A stretch of 55,451 nucleotides of DNA from an uncultured Alphaproteobacteria bacterium (GCA_903831255.1 CAIKWZ010000071.1:1-55451), one strand, 5' to 3'; shown: positions 42,953 through 53,952, counted from the stretch's first letter. Program-made: numbers and translations. Notes: generated from the letters alone by a model not told the origin.

Positions 42953-44268
42953 GCCTCCATCGCCTCGCGCACGTTCAGTATGTCGGCGGGGTATCTCTGC
43001 TGCAGCGCGGGCGTCCAGGGAACTTGTCCGCCCATGGCCAGAGACGCCTCAAGGCCCGTCCTCAGCCCGGCTTCGTGGAACCCGTCGCCAAGCCAGGCTC
43101 CCGACACGTAGATCCCGTTGCGACCCTGCAGGCGTCTGAGCTCCTCGCGGCCTGCCGCCGAGGCGGCGTCGTACATCGGATGGTCGAACTCGTAGACGCC
43201 GAAGGTCAGGTCCGGGTCAGGCGGCGTGGTCGGGTTCAGGGTTACGAAAAGCGGCGCCGATTTTCTGATCTTCTGGAGACGGTTCATCCAGTAAGTCACG
43301 CACACCCGGTCGTCCGCCCCCCTCAGCACGTTCCAGGAGGCCCAGGCCGATCGACGCCGGGGCATGAGGGACAGGTCCCGGTGGAGGTAGGCGGTGTTGG
43401 CGGAGAAACGGATCGGCTCCAGCGCCCGGCGATGATCCTGATAGGCCGGATCCAGCATGCGGCGCGTTTCATCGGCATGACAGGCGAGGAGGACGCGATC
43501 GAAGGTGCGGGTGCGGCCGCCAGCCTCCACGATGTCCACCGCGCCGCCCTGGCCCGGGCGGATGGTCTCGATGCGTCGACCGGTCTCCAGACGGCCCGCG
43601 AGGTCTGCTGTCAGGCGACGGACATATTCGCGGCTTCCGCCCTTCACCGTCATCCACGTCGGTCTCAGCGTCTGCATCAGACGGTGATTGTCAAAGAACT
43701 GGATGAAGCTCGCGACCGGATAATCAAGCATCCCGACTTCGGGCGTCGACCAGATCGCTGCGCCCATGGGGAGAAGATAGCCGGTTCGAAAAGCCTGAGA
43801 AAAACCGTTCTGATCCAGATAGTCTTTCAAACTGACGTCCGGAATTGTTCCGGCGGCCAGATCTTTCCTCGCCAGCGTGTTGAAACGGATGATCTCACTG
43901 AGAAGACCCAGAAAGCGCGGATCGACGAGATTGCGCTTCCAGGCGAAGAGACCGAGGAGATCGGAGCCCCACTCATACCCCTCCGGATCGGAGACCGCGA
44001 AGCTCATATCGGTCGCGATAACCTCCACCCCCAGCCTGGAAAACATCCCGGTCAGGTTGGGATAGTTGAGTTCGTTGTAACAGATGAAGCCGATATCGAC
44101 CGGGATCCGGTCGCCGTCATAGTCGACATCAACGGTCCAGGCGTGCCCGCCCAGACGGTCTGCTCGTTCAAGGACGACGACGTCGGCGGTGTCCTTGAGG
44201 GACCATGCGGCGGCCAGGCCGGAAACGCCGGCGCCCACCACGGCGATGCGTGCGCGTTGTGCAGTCAT
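42949..44268 (-). CDS. FAD-dependent oxidoreductase (COG2907, amine-oxidase fold)
   Basis: 439 residues with an N-terminal Rossmann dinucleotide-binding motif VVGAGVSGLAAAWSL (10-24) and LERADRLGGHAWTV (34-47). The body is the flavin amine-oxidase/desaturase fold; the C terminus GIYVSGAWLGDGFHEAGLRTG is the FAD-binding end typical of COG2907 proteins. These lie with DUF1365 and Cfa-like methyltransferases and are thought to oxidise fatty-acyl chains, for example in branched or furan fatty acid formation in photosynthetic alphaproteobacteria. Here the set is headed by a photolyase gene. Substrate inferred, not seen. Confidence 0.88.
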   Translation of the reverse strand: MTAQRARIAVVGAGVSGLAAAWSLKDTADVVVLERADRLGGHAWTVDVDYDGDRIPVDIGFICYNELNYPNLTGMFSRLGVEVIATDMSFAVSDPEGYEWGSDLLGLFAWKRNLVDPRFLGLLSEIIRFNTLARKDLAAGTIPDVSLKDYLDQNGFSQAFRTGYLLPMGAAIWSTPEVGMLDYPVASFIQFFDNHRLMQTLRPTWMTVKGGSREYVRRLTADLAGRLETGRRIETIRPGQGGAVDIVEAGGRTRTFDRVLLACHADETRRMLDPAYQDHRRALEPIRFSANTAYLHRDLSLMPRRRSAWASWNVLRGADDRVCVTYWMNRLQKIRKSAPLFVTLNPTTPPDPDLTFGVYEFDHPMYDAASAAGREELRRLQGRNGIYVSGAWLGDGFHEAGLRTGLEASLAMGGQVPWTPALQQRYPADILNVREAMEA

Positions 44269-45728
44269 GGATCCTGTCCTTCAGTGTGAGAGCCGCCCCT
44301 CAGGGCGGCGTAGGCGTCCAGAGCCCTGCGGCGGGCGAAAGCATGATCGACGATGGGGCGAGGATAGGTCTCCCCAAGGCGCACGCCTGCCGTCGCGAGC
44401 TGCGCGGGGTCCGCCTCCCAGGGGCGATGCAGGATGCGATTGGGCAGGCGAGCCAGCTCGGGCGCCCAGGCGCGCACATAGGCGCCTTCCGGATCGAACT
44501 TCTCGCCCTGAAGGACCGGATTGAAGATCCGGAAGTAGGGAGAGGCGTCGGCGCCCGTCCCGGCGACCCACTGCCAGCCGGCTGGATTGGATCCTTCGTC
44601 CGCATCGGTGAGCGCATCCCAGAACCAGTTTTCACCGATCCGCCAGTGGGTCAGGAGGTGCTTGGTCAGGAAGGACGCCGCGATCATCCGCACCCGATTG
44701 TGCATCCAGCCGGTCGTCCAGAGCTGACGCATTCCGGCGTCGACGATCGGATATCCCGTCTCGCCGCGGCGCCACGCCTTGAGCTCCGTCGAAGACGGCT
44801 CCCGCCAGGACAGGGCCTCGAAGTCCCGCTTCCAGCTGAGGCTTGTCAGCTCGCCGTCGTGGAACAGGAGATGCCGGCAGAAGTCGCGCCAGGCGAGTTC
44901 CGAGAGAAATTTCTCAGCGTCGTCCTGAGCGATGCGACCTGCGGTTTCCGCCGATCTGACAGCCCGCCAGACCGCAGCCGGCGCGATCTCTCCGAAGCGC
45001 AGATGCGGGCTCAGGCGGGATGTGCCCTCCAGCGCGGGTCTGTCTCTCGCCTGTCCGTATCCCGCGTCTGCGTTCAGAAACTGCGCCAGTCGTTCATGTG
45101 CGCCGTCCTCGCCTGGAGACCAGATCGCGCGCATGCCGCCGCTCCAGTCCGGAGATACGGGCTGAAGTCCCCAGTCTTCGAGACGATCCGACGGAGGCGG
45201 GGGCAGGGAGGGTATTCGCGTCGGGGCCGGCAGAGGCGCGGGCGGTTCATAGCGGCTGCGAAGCGCCTTCCAGAACGGGGTAAAGACCTTATAACCCTGT
45301 CCTGCGCCGTTCAGCATGGCGAAGGGTTCGCTCAGAAGCGCGCCTGGAAAACTTTTCGCCGCCACCCCGTCGGCTATCAGGCGTTCTTTGATCCGACGAT
45401 CGGTTTCCCGCGCAGGTCCATAACGGCGGTTCCAGACCACGGATCCGGCGCCGGTTTCTCTCACCAGCCTCGGGATTTCCTGTTCCGCCGCGCCTCGACG
45501 CAGAATCAGCGAGCCCCCTCGCAGCGACATCGCGGAAGCCAGTTTTGCGAGCGAGACGCCGAGCCACCATCGTGCGGCGCTTCCCGGGGGACGAACGCCC
45601 TCTCCGGTCTCTTCCAGGATGAAAACGACGTGTATTCCTCCGCCTTCAGCCAGGGCGGCGCTCAGCGCTGGATTGTCGGCCAGTCGCAGGTCGTCTCTCA
45701 GCCAGACAAGGCAGGGGCGATCGGACAC
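44265..45728 (-). CDS. phrB: deoxyribodipyrimidine photolyase (CPD class I)
   Basis: 487 residues from GTG 45728. Light-driven repair of cyclobutane pyrimidine dimers. The N-terminal antenna-binding domain starts LVWLRDDLRLADNPALSAAL and the FAD-binding C-terminal domain has WRDFCRHLLFH, GYPIVDAGMRQLWTTGWMHN and ENWFWDALTDADEGSNPAGW, split motifs with the conserved Trp residues of the electron path. It heads the operon with the FAD oxidoreductase, DUF1365 and Cfa genes, so light- or singlet-oxygen-responsive control is plausible. No sigma-E/ChrR gene is in the window. Confidence 0.95.
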   Translation of the reverse strand: MSDRPCLVWLRDDLRLADNPALSAALAEGGGIHVVFILEETGEGVRPPGSAARWWLGVSLAKLASAMSLRGGSLILRRGAAEQEIPRLVRETGAGSVVWNRRYGPARETDRRIKERLIADGVAAKSFPGALLSEPFAMLNGAGQGYKVFTPFWKALRSRYEPPAPLPAPTRIPSLPPPPSDRLEDWGLQPVSPDWSGGMRAIWSPGEDGAHERLAQFLNADAGYGQARDRPALEGTSRLSPHLRFGEIAPAAVWRAVRSAETAGRIAQDDAEKFLSELAWRDFCRHLLFHDGELTSLSWKRDFEALSWREPSSTELKAWRRGETGYPIVDAGMRQLWTTGWMHNRVRMIAASFLTKHLLTHWRIGENWFWDALTDADEGSNPAGWQWVAGTGADASPYFRIFNPVLQGEKFDPEGAYVRAWAPELARLPNRILHRPWEADPAQLATAGVRLGETYPRPIVDHAFARRRALDAYAALRGGSHTEGQDP

Positions 45729-45898
45729 AGGAGCTATTCCCCTCCCGGACGGGCCGAGGATAGCGCAGCCACTGCGGAGTCCCGCGTCTGCGCAAACCGA
45801 TTCGAGCTAGTCCGCCCCGTCGTGCTTGACTTCATCATGCGGCGGGTCCGGTCTGGCGGTTGAGGGGGGGCAGGCGTTCCGGGCGCAGGCCAGTGAGC

Positions 45899-46231
45899 CT
45901 AGTGTGCGACAGCGGACTTGATCTTGAACCCGCCCTCATCGTCGACCTCGAAGATCTCCGCGATCGAGGGATGATTGACCGGCTCGACATCATCGTCCGG
46001 CAACAGGTTCTGTTCTGAGACGTAGGCCACATAGTGGGACGTCTCATTGGTCGCGAGGAGGTGATAGAAGGGCTGATCCTTGCGCGGTCGGATTTCCTCC
46101 GGAATGGACGTCCACCACTCCTCGGTGTTTGCAAACTCCGGGTCCACGTCGAAAATGACCCCCCGGAAGGCGAAAACCCTGTGACGGACCTGCTGGCCGA
46201 TCGAAAACTTGGCGCATCTGACGGAATTCAT
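45899..46231 (-). CDS. hspQ: heat shock protein HspQ
   Basis: 110 residues from ATG 46231, preceded by AGGGG nine bases upstream; the frame also opens at 46258. The family core AKFSIGQQVRHRVFAFRGVIFDVDPEFANTEEWW, seen here as AKFSIGQQVRHRVF and GVIFDVDPEFANTEEWW, and the end SHYVAYVSEQNLLPDDD are those of alphaproteobacterial HspQ, a small hemimethylated-DNA-binding/Lon-specificity factor in E. coli. It lies upstream of the photolyase gene on the same strand with a 170-bp gap. Confidence 0.93.
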   Translation of the reverse strand: MNSVRCAKFSIGQQVRHRVFAFRGVIFDVDPEFANTEEWWTSIPEEIRPRKDQPFYHLLATNETSHYVAYVSEQNLLPDDDVEPVNHPSIAEIFEVDDEGGFKIKSAVAH

Positions 46232-46513
46232 GACCGGAAACCCCTGGATGTTCCGCATTCGCCTCTAACGATTCTAACTCGCCCATCAGAGGGAAGCGGC
46301 CGCGACCCGACCGCCCTCCCCAAGCTCAGGACGGGCGATTGAGCGTGACCAGATCTCACCTTAGGTCGGGGCGCGCGTCAGGACAAGCGTCGCTGTCAGC
46401 CCCCGCTGGAAACCGGTCTTCAGGGGCGGTCTGAACCGGCGTACGGCGCAGGATGGTGTACGCGGACCCGGAAGCGCGCTAAAAGACTTTCAACTCAAAT
46501 TGCGGACACCTCC

Positions 46514-47620
46514 ATGGCGAGGCCTTATCCTGCGCGCGCCGCGTCTGCGCGCCGATCGAGGCCGGGCGGGGGCCTCTATGCGGCGCTCGACCTGGGCACG
46601 AACAACTGCCGGCTTCTGATCGCGGAGAGAACCGCATCGGGAGGCCTGCGTGTGGTCGATTCCTACTCGCAGATTGTCCGGCTGGGCGAGGGGCTTGCCC
46701 GAACCGGGCGCCTGTCCGAGGAGGCTATGGCGCGGGCTCTGGGCGCTGTTCGTCGCTGTGCGGACAAGATCCGACGGCATTCGGTTCGCGATACCCGATG
46801 TATCGCAACGCAGGCCTGTCGCGCCGCCTCTAACGGCCGCGAGTTTCTGGAGCGCGTCAGGGCGGATATCGGTCTGCGTATGGAGACCATATCGCCCAAG
46901 GAGGAGGCCAAGTTCGCTCTTCTGGGTTCTCTCGATCTGGTGGATCGCGCTTCGGATTTCGCGCTGGTCATCGACATCGGAGGCGGATCGACCGAACTCT
47001 GCTGGATCGACGCCCGGGCCGCTCTTGCCCGGGGTGTTGAAGGATGCGCCCGCCGGCCGCCTATCCTCGGCTGGGCGTCCTTTCCTGTCGGGGTGGTGAC
47101 TCTCTCGGAGAGTTTCGAGGATCAGTCCGAGGGCTGGTATGACAGAATGGTCGCGTCGGTTCGCGATCGTTTCGCGGCTCATGATGCGGCGACGCGTTTT
47201 GGTCCTCTGTTCGAGGCCGGACGCGGGCAGCTGATCGGAAACTCCGGAACGGTCACCAGCCTCGCCGGCGTGCATCTCCGCCTTGAGCGCTATTCGCGTT
47301 CGGCGGTCGACGGGCTCTGGCTCCTGCGTGAAGAGGCTGAGGCGGCGCGCGATCGCCTGCATCGCGCCAGTCCGGACGAGCGCGCCGCGGAGCCCTGCAT
47401 CGGCCCTCAGAGGGCTGATCTTGTCATGGCCGGATGCGCGATTCTCGATGCGGTCTGGTCGCTCTGGCCCTCGGCGCGCCTTCGTGTCGGGGACCGGGGT
47501 CTGCGGGAGGGCATACTCCTTTCGATGATGCATGGAGCCAGGGACGGAGGTCCTGCGGCCCGGCGATCTGAGGCTGGTCGCCGTCGCGCGCCGGCAAGCG
47601 CAGGGGAGACGGCTCAGTGA
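46514..47620 (+). CDS. Ppx/GppA family phosphatase
   Basis: 368 residues. An exopolyphosphatase/guanosine-pentaphosphatase family enzyme of the actin-like ATPase fold. Phosphate 1 motif is ALDLGTNNCRLLIAE (24-38), phosphate 2 is VIDIGGGSTEL near residue 155, and NSGTVTSLAG carries the third. The length, without a C-terminal HD domain, suits the shorter Ppx2-like members. A basic N-terminal tail precedes the fold. Its stop overlaps rlmE as GTGA. Either polyphosphate or pppGpp may be the substrate. Confidence 0.9.
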   Translation: MARPYPARAASARRSRPGGGLYAALDLGTNNCRLLIAERTASGGLRVVDSYSQIVRLGEGLARTGRLSEEAMARALGAVRRCADKIRRHSVRDTRCIATQACRAASNGREFLERVRADIGLRMETISPKEEAKFALLGSLDLVDRASDFALVIDIGGGSTELCWIDARAALARGVEGCARRPPILGWASFPVGVVTLSESFEDQSEGWYDRMVASVRDRFAAHDAATRFGPLFEAGRGQLIGNSGTVTSLAGVHLRLERYSRSAVDGLWLLREEAEAARDRLHRASPDERAAEPCIGPQRADLVMAGCAILDAVWSLWPSARLRVGDRGLREGILLSMMHGARDGGPAARRSEAGRRRAPASAGETAQ

Positions 47621-48345
47621 GCACAGAGGATGAAAGCGGACGACGCAGATGGTCGCCCCCGGAGGATGCGCGCGCCCCGGTGGGGGGGCGCACCCTGGCG
47701 AAGAAGCAGAAAGTCCGGCGGAAGCAGCTGGGCAAATCGTCCCGCCAGTGGGTCGAGCGCCAGCTCAACGATCCTTATGTTCGCCGCGCCATTGAGGCGG
47801 GATATCGGGCCCGTGCGGCTTACAAGCTTCTTGAAATCGACGAAAAGTTCTCGGTTTTGCGTCGAGGGGTGCGGGTTGTGGATCTTGGATGCGCTCCGGG
47901 CGGTTGGGCCCAGGTGGCGCTCGAGAAGGGAGCGCAGGCCATTGTCGGGGTTGATCTCCTGCCGGTGGAGCCTTTGGGCGATGCTGTGTTCTTTCAGGGC
48001 GACATGACGGAGCCGGGCATGCCGGATCGTCTGATGGCGGCTCTGGGGGCTGCCCCCGGTCTGGTGCTGTCCGATATGGCGGCCGATACGACCGGCCATC
48101 GCCAGACCGATCACGTCCGGACCGTTGCCCTCGCTGAAGAGGGGGCGCGTTTCGCCGTCGCCCATCTCGCCAGAGGCGGCGATTTCATTGGAAAGGTCTT
48201 CCAGGGCGGCGCCCAGGGGGAGCTTCTTGAGCTTCTGAAGGCCCATTTCGGCGATGTGCGGCACTGGAAACCCCCATCCAGTCGTCCCGAAAGTCCCGAG
48301 ACTTTCGTCATCGCCCGAGGTTTCCGCGGACGTCAGGGGTCATGA
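47617..48345 (+). CDS. rlmE: 23S rRNA 2'-O-ribose methyltransferase RlmE (FtsJ/RrmJ)
   Basis: 242 residues from GTG 47617, with GGGGAG eight bases upstream. Methylates U2552 of 23S rRNA late in large-subunit assembly. The family has the K-D-K-E catalytic tetrad: Lys in ARAAYKLLEI, Asp in LVLSDMAADTTGHRQTDH, Lys in GGDFIGKVFQG and Glu near SRPESPETFVI. SAM binding is at VVDLGCAPGGWAQVALE. A 50-residue basic N-terminal tail (to KQLGKSSRQWVERQ) is longer than in E. coli. It is coupled to the Ppx gene. Confidence 0.95.
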   Translation: MSTEDESGRRRWSPPEDARAPVGGRTLAKKQKVRRKQLGKSSRQWVERQLNDPYVRRAIEAGYRARAAYKLLEIDEKFSVLRRGVRVVDLGCAPGGWAQVALEKGAQAIVGVDLLPVEPLGDAVFFQGDMTEPGMPDRLMAALGAAPGLVLSDMAADTTGHRQTDHVRTVALAEEGARFAVAHLARGGDFIGKVFQGGAQGELLELLKAHFGDVRHWKPPSSRPESPETFVIARGFRGRQGS

Positions 48346-48457
48346 CGGCCTAAATTGTTGAATGAAACCCGCTGAATTTTCCCGAGGTGTGGTGTAGGTT
48401 CCGGATCATCATTGTGGGGACGCATCGTCGTCCGCAGGCCTTAGGGAGGGGCGCATC

Positions 48458-48913
48458 ATGAAATCCTATATCTGTGCGATCGCATTGGCGCTGGCGCTGG
48501 GCGCCTGTGGCGACGGCGGCGGCGCGCCTGCCGCTCCGTCAGCTGAGGAAACCGCCGCCGCTGCGGCCGCCGAAGCGGCGGCTGCGGAAAAGGCTGCGGC
48601 TGAGGCGGCTGCCGCTGCTGAGGCGGAGCGCGTGCGGCTTGCAGCGGCCAATGCGCCGCTGGCCGACGAGGCGGCGTGGGTTGCGGCCTGCGGCGCCTCG
48701 GGGCTCGACGCCGGGGTGTGCGGCTGCGTTGGCAAGCAGACTGTCAAGACCCTGGGGACGCAGGCCCTCTTTACCTGGGTCTGGGAGGGGTATGTGAACC
48801 GCGACGGCATGGCCCAGATGCGTTCGCGGAAATGGTTTACCGATAACGCCATCGACACGAAGGCTCAGCAGGCGTTCGCGGACGCGGTCGGCACCTGCTA
48901 CGTCACTCAGTAG
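48458..48913 (+). CDS. small Ala/Glu-rich lipoprotein, unknown function
   Basis: 151 residues. A lipoprotein signal ends in LGAC, so Cys17 is lipidated. About 45 residues of Ala/Glu/Lys (AEAAAAEKAAAEAAAAAE and similar) follow, a likely rigid helix or coiled coil, then a compact C-terminal domain with four cysteines (WVAACGASGLDAGVCGCVG and GTCYVTQ at the end) that could pair. I do not recognise a family. It stands alone, with GGGAGG before the start and a strong terminator after the gene. Confidence 0.8.
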   Translation: MKSYICAIALALALGACGDGGGAPAAPSAEETAAAAAAEAAAAEKAAAEAAAAAEAERVRLAAANAPLADEAAWVAACGASGLDAGVCGCVGKQTVKTLGTQALFTWVWEGYVNRDGMAQMRSRKWFTDNAIDTKAQQAFADAVGTCYVTQ

Positions 48914-50524
<1,611 letters not shown>

Positions 50525-50527
50525 CGC

Positions 50528-50860
50528 ATGAAGGACCGGCTCTATCTGATCGCTGCGCCTTTCGATGATCTGGGAGAGGCGTGGTATTGTCAGGACTGCG
50601 CCACGATGGAGGGCGCGCTTCTGGTCAATCCACATTGGCTTTCGGCGGTCGATGTGAAGCGAATGGCCTTTCCCCGGCCGCGTCATGAGCTGATCGACCT
50701 GCTCGGGGAGGCTCATCAGTCGATGCCCGTTCTCGTGATGCCGGCGGACGGCGCCCCGGACCATGCCGTCCGCACCGGAGACTGGGCTATTCTCACGGAC
50801 CCGCGGCAGATTGCGAGGGAGCTCTGCGTTCGTCATGGCGGGGCGGGTCCTCATCCATGA
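50528..50860 (+). CDS. DUF3088 family protein
   Basis: 110 residues. The stretch YCQDCATMEGALLVNPHW with a CxxC pair and the following VDVKRMAFPRPRHELIDLLGE and QSMPVLVM match DUF3088, a small family that resembles a thioredoxin fold. Function unknown; a redox or binding role is possible. It begins three bases after guaB and its stop overlaps rsmB as ATGA, so it is part of the guanine nucleotide operon although this position is not usual for the family. Confidence 0.75.
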   Translation: MKDRLYLIAAPFDDLGEAWYCQDCATMEGALLVNPHWLSAVDVKRMAFPRPRHELIDLLGEAHQSMPVLVMPADGAPDHAVRTGDWAILTDPRQIARELCVRHGGAGPHP

Positions 50861-52164
50861 GGGATGGCGGACGCATCGCCGGCGCCATGCATGTGCTGAG
50901 GGATGTCCTCGAGCACAGGCAGCCTGTCCGCGAGGCGATGCGTGACTGGGGCAAGCGGGCCCGCTACGCAGGGGCGCGCGATCGCGCCTGGGTTTCCGGA
51001 CTGGTTCTTGATGCGCTGAGAAAGCGTCAGTCCATCGCCTGGGCGATGGGAGCGTCGGATGCGCGGGCCCTTGCGATCGGAGCGCTGCGATACGCCTGGG
51101 ACTGGGATGTCCGGCGCATTGAGGAGGCGTTTCGCGACGAGCACGCCCCTTCGGCCCTGCAGGGAGCGGAACGTGAGGCGCTTCTTATGGCGCCGGATCC
51201 CTCGGCTCCGGCGTATGTGCGCGGCGATTTTCCCGAATGGATGACCCCTCATCTTGAGCGCGCTTTCGGTCCTGAAGCGGTCATCGAGGCTCAGGACATG
51301 GCGCGCCGCGCTCCGGTCGATCTCAGGGTCAACACGCTCAAGGCGGACGCGGAGCGCGCGGGTCGGGCACTTGAGAGCGTGCGGGCGCGTCCGATACCGG
51401 AATTGCGCGACGCATTCCGGATCCCCGCCCCCGAGGCGGTTGATCGCGGAGAAAGCGTGGAGGCGATTCCGGCTTACTCAAAGGGCTGGGTCGAGGTCCA
51501 GGATATGGGCAGCCAGATCGCTGCAGCGGTCAGCGGCGCCCGCCCGGGCGAGCAGGTGCTCGATTATTGCGCGGGCGGCGGCGGCAAGACGCTGGCGATG
51601 GCGGCGATGATGGAGAATCGAGGGCAGATCTTCGCCCATGACAATGACGGCCGAAGACTGTCAGCTCTCATTCCGCGGATGGAGCGCGCGGGAGCGCGCA
51701 ACGTCCAGCTTCGTCATCCAAGAGAGAACGCCTCCCTGGATGATCTGGCGTCGGCGATGGATCTCGTGATGATTGATGCGCCCTGCACAGGGGTCGGCAC
51801 CTGGCGTCGCAAGCCCGACGCCAAGTGGCGGGTCTCGCCGGGCGCGCTCGAAAAGAGGATCGCAGATCAGGCGATGATTCTGCGTGAGGCCAGCGTCTGC
51901 GTGAGACCCGGGGGACGGCTGGTCTATGTTACCTGCTCCTTCCTTATGGAGGAGAACGAGGACCAGATCTTCCGGTTTCTTGCTGAGACCAGCGGGTTCC
52001 GGATGGGCGATGCGGCGGAAGCGGCGGTGTCATCCGGGCGTCTGACGGATGCCGGCGCCCGCCTGGTGAGGCGCCGACGAACGTCAGACGGCGCCATTCG
52101 CCTTTCTCCTCGTTCTTCGGGATGCGACGGGTTTTTCATCGCTCTTCTGGAGAGGGCGTCATGA
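50857..52164 (+). CDS. rsmB: 16S rRNA m5C967-type methyltransferase (RsmB/NOL1 family)
   Basis: 435 residues. Methylates a cytosine of rRNA with SAM. The N-terminal helical, NusB-like domain runs to about 130 and the RFM methyltransferase domain follows: SAM motif [18 protein letters not shown], motif [19 protein letters not shown] with the releasing cysteine and motif [12 protein letters not shown], where the usual catalytic TCS cysteine is present. The exact target base is assumed from the family. It overlaps both the DUF3088 gene and the 25-codon ORF by 4 bases, so the run guaB to guaA is translationally chained. Confidence 0.88.
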   Translation: MRDGGRIAGAMHVLRDVLEHRQPVREAMRDWGKRARYAGARDRAWVSGLVLDALRKRQSIAWAMGASDARALAIGALRYAWDWDVRRIEEAFRDEHAPSALQGAEREALLMAPDPSAPAYVRGDFPEWMTPHLERAFGPEAVIEAQDMARRAPVDLRVNTLKADAERAGRALESVRARPIPELRDAFRIPAPEAVDRGESVEAIPAYSKGWVEVQDMGSQIAAAVSGARPGEQVLDYCAGGGGKTLAMAAMMENRGQIFAHDNDGRRLSALIPRMERAGARNVQLRHPRENASLDDLASAMDLVMIDAPCTGVGTWRRKPDAKWRVSPGALEKRIADQAMILREASVCVRPGGRLVYVTCSFLMEENEDQIFRFLAETSGFRMGDAAEAAVSSGRLTDAGARLVRRRRTSDGAIRLSPRSSGCDGFFIALLERAS

Positions 52165-52238
52165 CGGGACGTGCGTTCGACATGCGGGGCGACGAGATCG
52201 CCCCGGGCAGGCATCAGGCAATCGGAGAGATGGAATGA
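52161..52238 (+). CDS. 25-residue ORF bridging rsmB and guaA
   Basis: A 25-codon frame whose ATGA start overlaps the rsmB stop and whose last codons overlap the guaA start as ATGA (TGA 52236-52238, ATG 52235). Translation gives [20 protein letters not shown] and five further residues. Ribosomes could pass by reinitiation from rsmB through this peptide into guaA. No family resemblance. GGAGAG upstream of the guaA ATG lies inside the small ORF. It may be only a bridge, or a leader peptide that sets guaA expression. Confidence 0.5.
   Translation: MTGRAFDMRGDEIAPGRHQAIGEME
52185..52205 (+). promoter_or_regulatory. perfect 8-bp hairpin in the guaA leader
   Basis: CGGGGCGA, loop CGAGA, TCGCCCCG, ending 30 bases before the guaA start and inside the 25-codon ORF. 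It could be disrupted by ribosomes translating the small ORF, an arrangement that suits translational or attenuation control of guaA. No T-run follows, so it is not an ordinary terminator. Confidence 0.45.
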
Positions 52239-53806
52239 CGAAACCGACCGACGGCCTGCACGAGCGGGTTCTGATCGTTGATTTCGGAAGTCAGGTGACG
52301 CAGCTCATCGCTCGCCGCGTTCGTGAAATCGGCGTTTACTGCGAGGTTCATCCCTACAACCGCGCCGCATCCGTTCTGGAGGGGGGATTTGCGCCGAAGG
52401 CTGTCATTCTTTCGGGCGGTCCGGCGAGCGTGACAACAGGCGCCAGCCCCCGCGCCCCTGATCAGATCTTTTCGCTAGGGGTTCCCGTGCTTGCGATCTG
52501 CTATGGGCAGCAGACGCTTTCGGTTCAGCTTGGCGGGGAGGTTGAGGGCGGTCATGCGCGCGAGTTCGGTCGCGCGGATGTGGAGGTCCTTGCTGACAGT
52601 CCGCTCTTTGAGGGCGTGTGGCGGGTCGGCGAGCGATATCCGGTCTGGATGAGTCACGGCGACCGGGTGACCCGTCTGCCGGAAGGCTTTCAGGTGATCG
52701 GCGTTTCGCCGAACGCCCCGTTTGCGGTGGCTGTGGACGAGCGGCGGCGTTTTTACACGACCATGTTCCATCCTGAGGTGGTCCATACTCCGGACGGGGC
52801 CCGTCTGCTGGAGAATTTCCTCAAGCGGATCGCCGGCCTCCGCGGCGACTGGACGATGGCCGCTTTTCGTTCCGAGGCGGTGGAGCGCATTCGCTCTCAG
52901 GTTGGAGGCGACAGGGTGATCTGCGGCTTATCCGGAGGCGTGGATTCCTCTGTGGCGGCGGTGCTCATCCATGAAGCGATCGGAGAGCAGCTGACGTGCG
53001 TTTTTGTTGATACGGGGCTCATGCGAAAGGGCGAGGCGGAGGAGGTGGTGACCCTGTTCCGCGAGCACTACAATATTCCGCTGGTCCACGTGGATGCGCG
53101 AGGCGAATTTCTCGGCGGCCTCTCTGGAGTGACGGATCCCGAGGCGAAGCGGAAGTTCATCGGGGCGAAGTTCATTGAGATATTCGAGCGCGAGGCGCGT
53201 CGGGTGGGGGATGCGCGGTTCCTCGCTCAGGGAACGCTCTATCCTGACGTCATCGAGAGCGTCTCATTTGACGGAGGGCCCTCTGTCACCATCAAGTCTC
53301 ATCACAATGTGGGAGGTCTTCCCGAACGCATGAATCTCAGGCTCGTTGAGCCTTTGAGAGAGCTCTTCAAGGACGAGGTAAGGGCGTTGGGCCGGGAGCT
53401 TGGTCTTCCGCCGGCCTTCGTCGGACGACATCCCTTCCCAGGTCCGGGTCTCGCCATCCGTATTCCGGGAGAGGTGACTGCGGAACGTGTTGCGATCCTC
53501 CAGAAGGCGGATGCGATCTACCTCGATGAGATACGCAAGGCCGGTCTTTATGACGAGATCTGGCAGGCATTCGCGGTCTTGTTGCCTGTGCGGAGCGTCG
53601 GGGTCATGGGCGATGGGCGCACCTACGATAACGTGCTGGCTCTTCGAGCGGTGACGTCAACGGACGGCATGACGGCTGATTACTATCCTTTTCCGCATGA
53701 CGTCCTCGGTCGGTGCGCGACGCGTATCATCAATGAGGTCAAGGGCGTTAATCGCGTCGTCTATGACATCACATCCAAGCCTCCGGGCACTATCGAGTGG
53801 GAGTAG
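52235..53806 (+). CDS. guaA: GMP synthase (glutamine-hydrolysing)
   Basis: 523 residues. Converts XMP to GMP with ATP and glutamine. The class I amidotransferase domain has Cys89 in AICYGQQ and the His/Glu of MFHPEVVH; the ATP pyrophosphatase domain has the PP-loop [11 protein letters not shown] near residue 230; the C-terminal dimerisation domain ends KPPGTIEWE. Complete in length. It ends the guaB operon. Immediately after its stop codon the sequence becomes AT-rich and a recombinase gene follows, so the 3' end of guaA is the probable insertion site of a mobile element. Confidence 0.97.
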   Translation: MTKPTDGLHERVLIVDFGSQVTQLIARRVREIGVYCEVHPYNRAASVLEGGFAPKAVILSGGPASVTTGASPRAPDQIFSLGVPVLAICYGQQTLSVQLGGEVEGGHAREFGRADVEVLADSPLFEGVWRVGERYPVWMSHGDRVTRLPEGFQVIGVSPNAPFAVAVDERRRFYTTMFHPEVVHTPDGARLLENFLKRIAGLRGDWTMAAFRSEAVERIRSQVGGDRVICGLSGGVDSSVAAVLIHEAIGEQLTCVFVDTGLMRKGEAEEVVTLFREHYNIPLVHVDARGEFLGGLSGVTDPEAKRKFIGAKFIEIFEREARRVGDARFLAQGTLYPDVIESVSFDGGPSVTIKSHHNVGGLPERMNLRLVEPLRELFKDEVRALGRELGLPPAFVGRHPFPGPGLAIRIPGEVTAERVAILQKADAIYLDEIRKAGLYDEIWQAFAVLLPVRSVGVMGDGRTYDNVLALRAVTSTDGMTADYYPFPHDVLGRCATRIINEVKGVNRVVYDITSKPPGTIEWE

Positions 53807-53907
53807 TTATTATCCACTAAGCTATTGAAAAGATGGAATAAAGTACTTACACAAAACATTCACGCCCGAAAAATTCCGATTGGTTTTCAAGCCCAGCGAT
53901 CGCAATG

Positions 53908-53926
53908 TTGCACAAGATCTTGCACA
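53908..53926. repeat. TTGCACA direct repeat overlapping a palindrome
   Basis: TTGCACA at 53908-53914 and again at 53920-53926 (one helical-turn-like 12-base step), with CAAGATCTTG, a perfect 10-base palindrome, between and across them. It lies 64-82 bases upstream of the integrase start; an operator or integrase arm site is possible. Confidence 0.4.
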
Positions 53927-53934
53927 GGTGCGAG

Positions 53935-53952
53935 ACTACTACGGACAGTAGT
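53935..53952. repeat. ACTACT-N6-AGTAGT inverted repeat
   Basis: Perfect 6-bp inverted repeat with a 6-base centre, 38 bases upstream of the integrase start. It may be a repressor or recombinase core-type site; too weak for a terminator. Confidence 0.35.

Noticed and set aside
43024-45863. Two long plus-strand frames over the FAD oxidoreductase and photolyase genes
   Set aside because: Shadows of well-conserved minus-strand genes; no ribosome-binding sites or recognisable domains.
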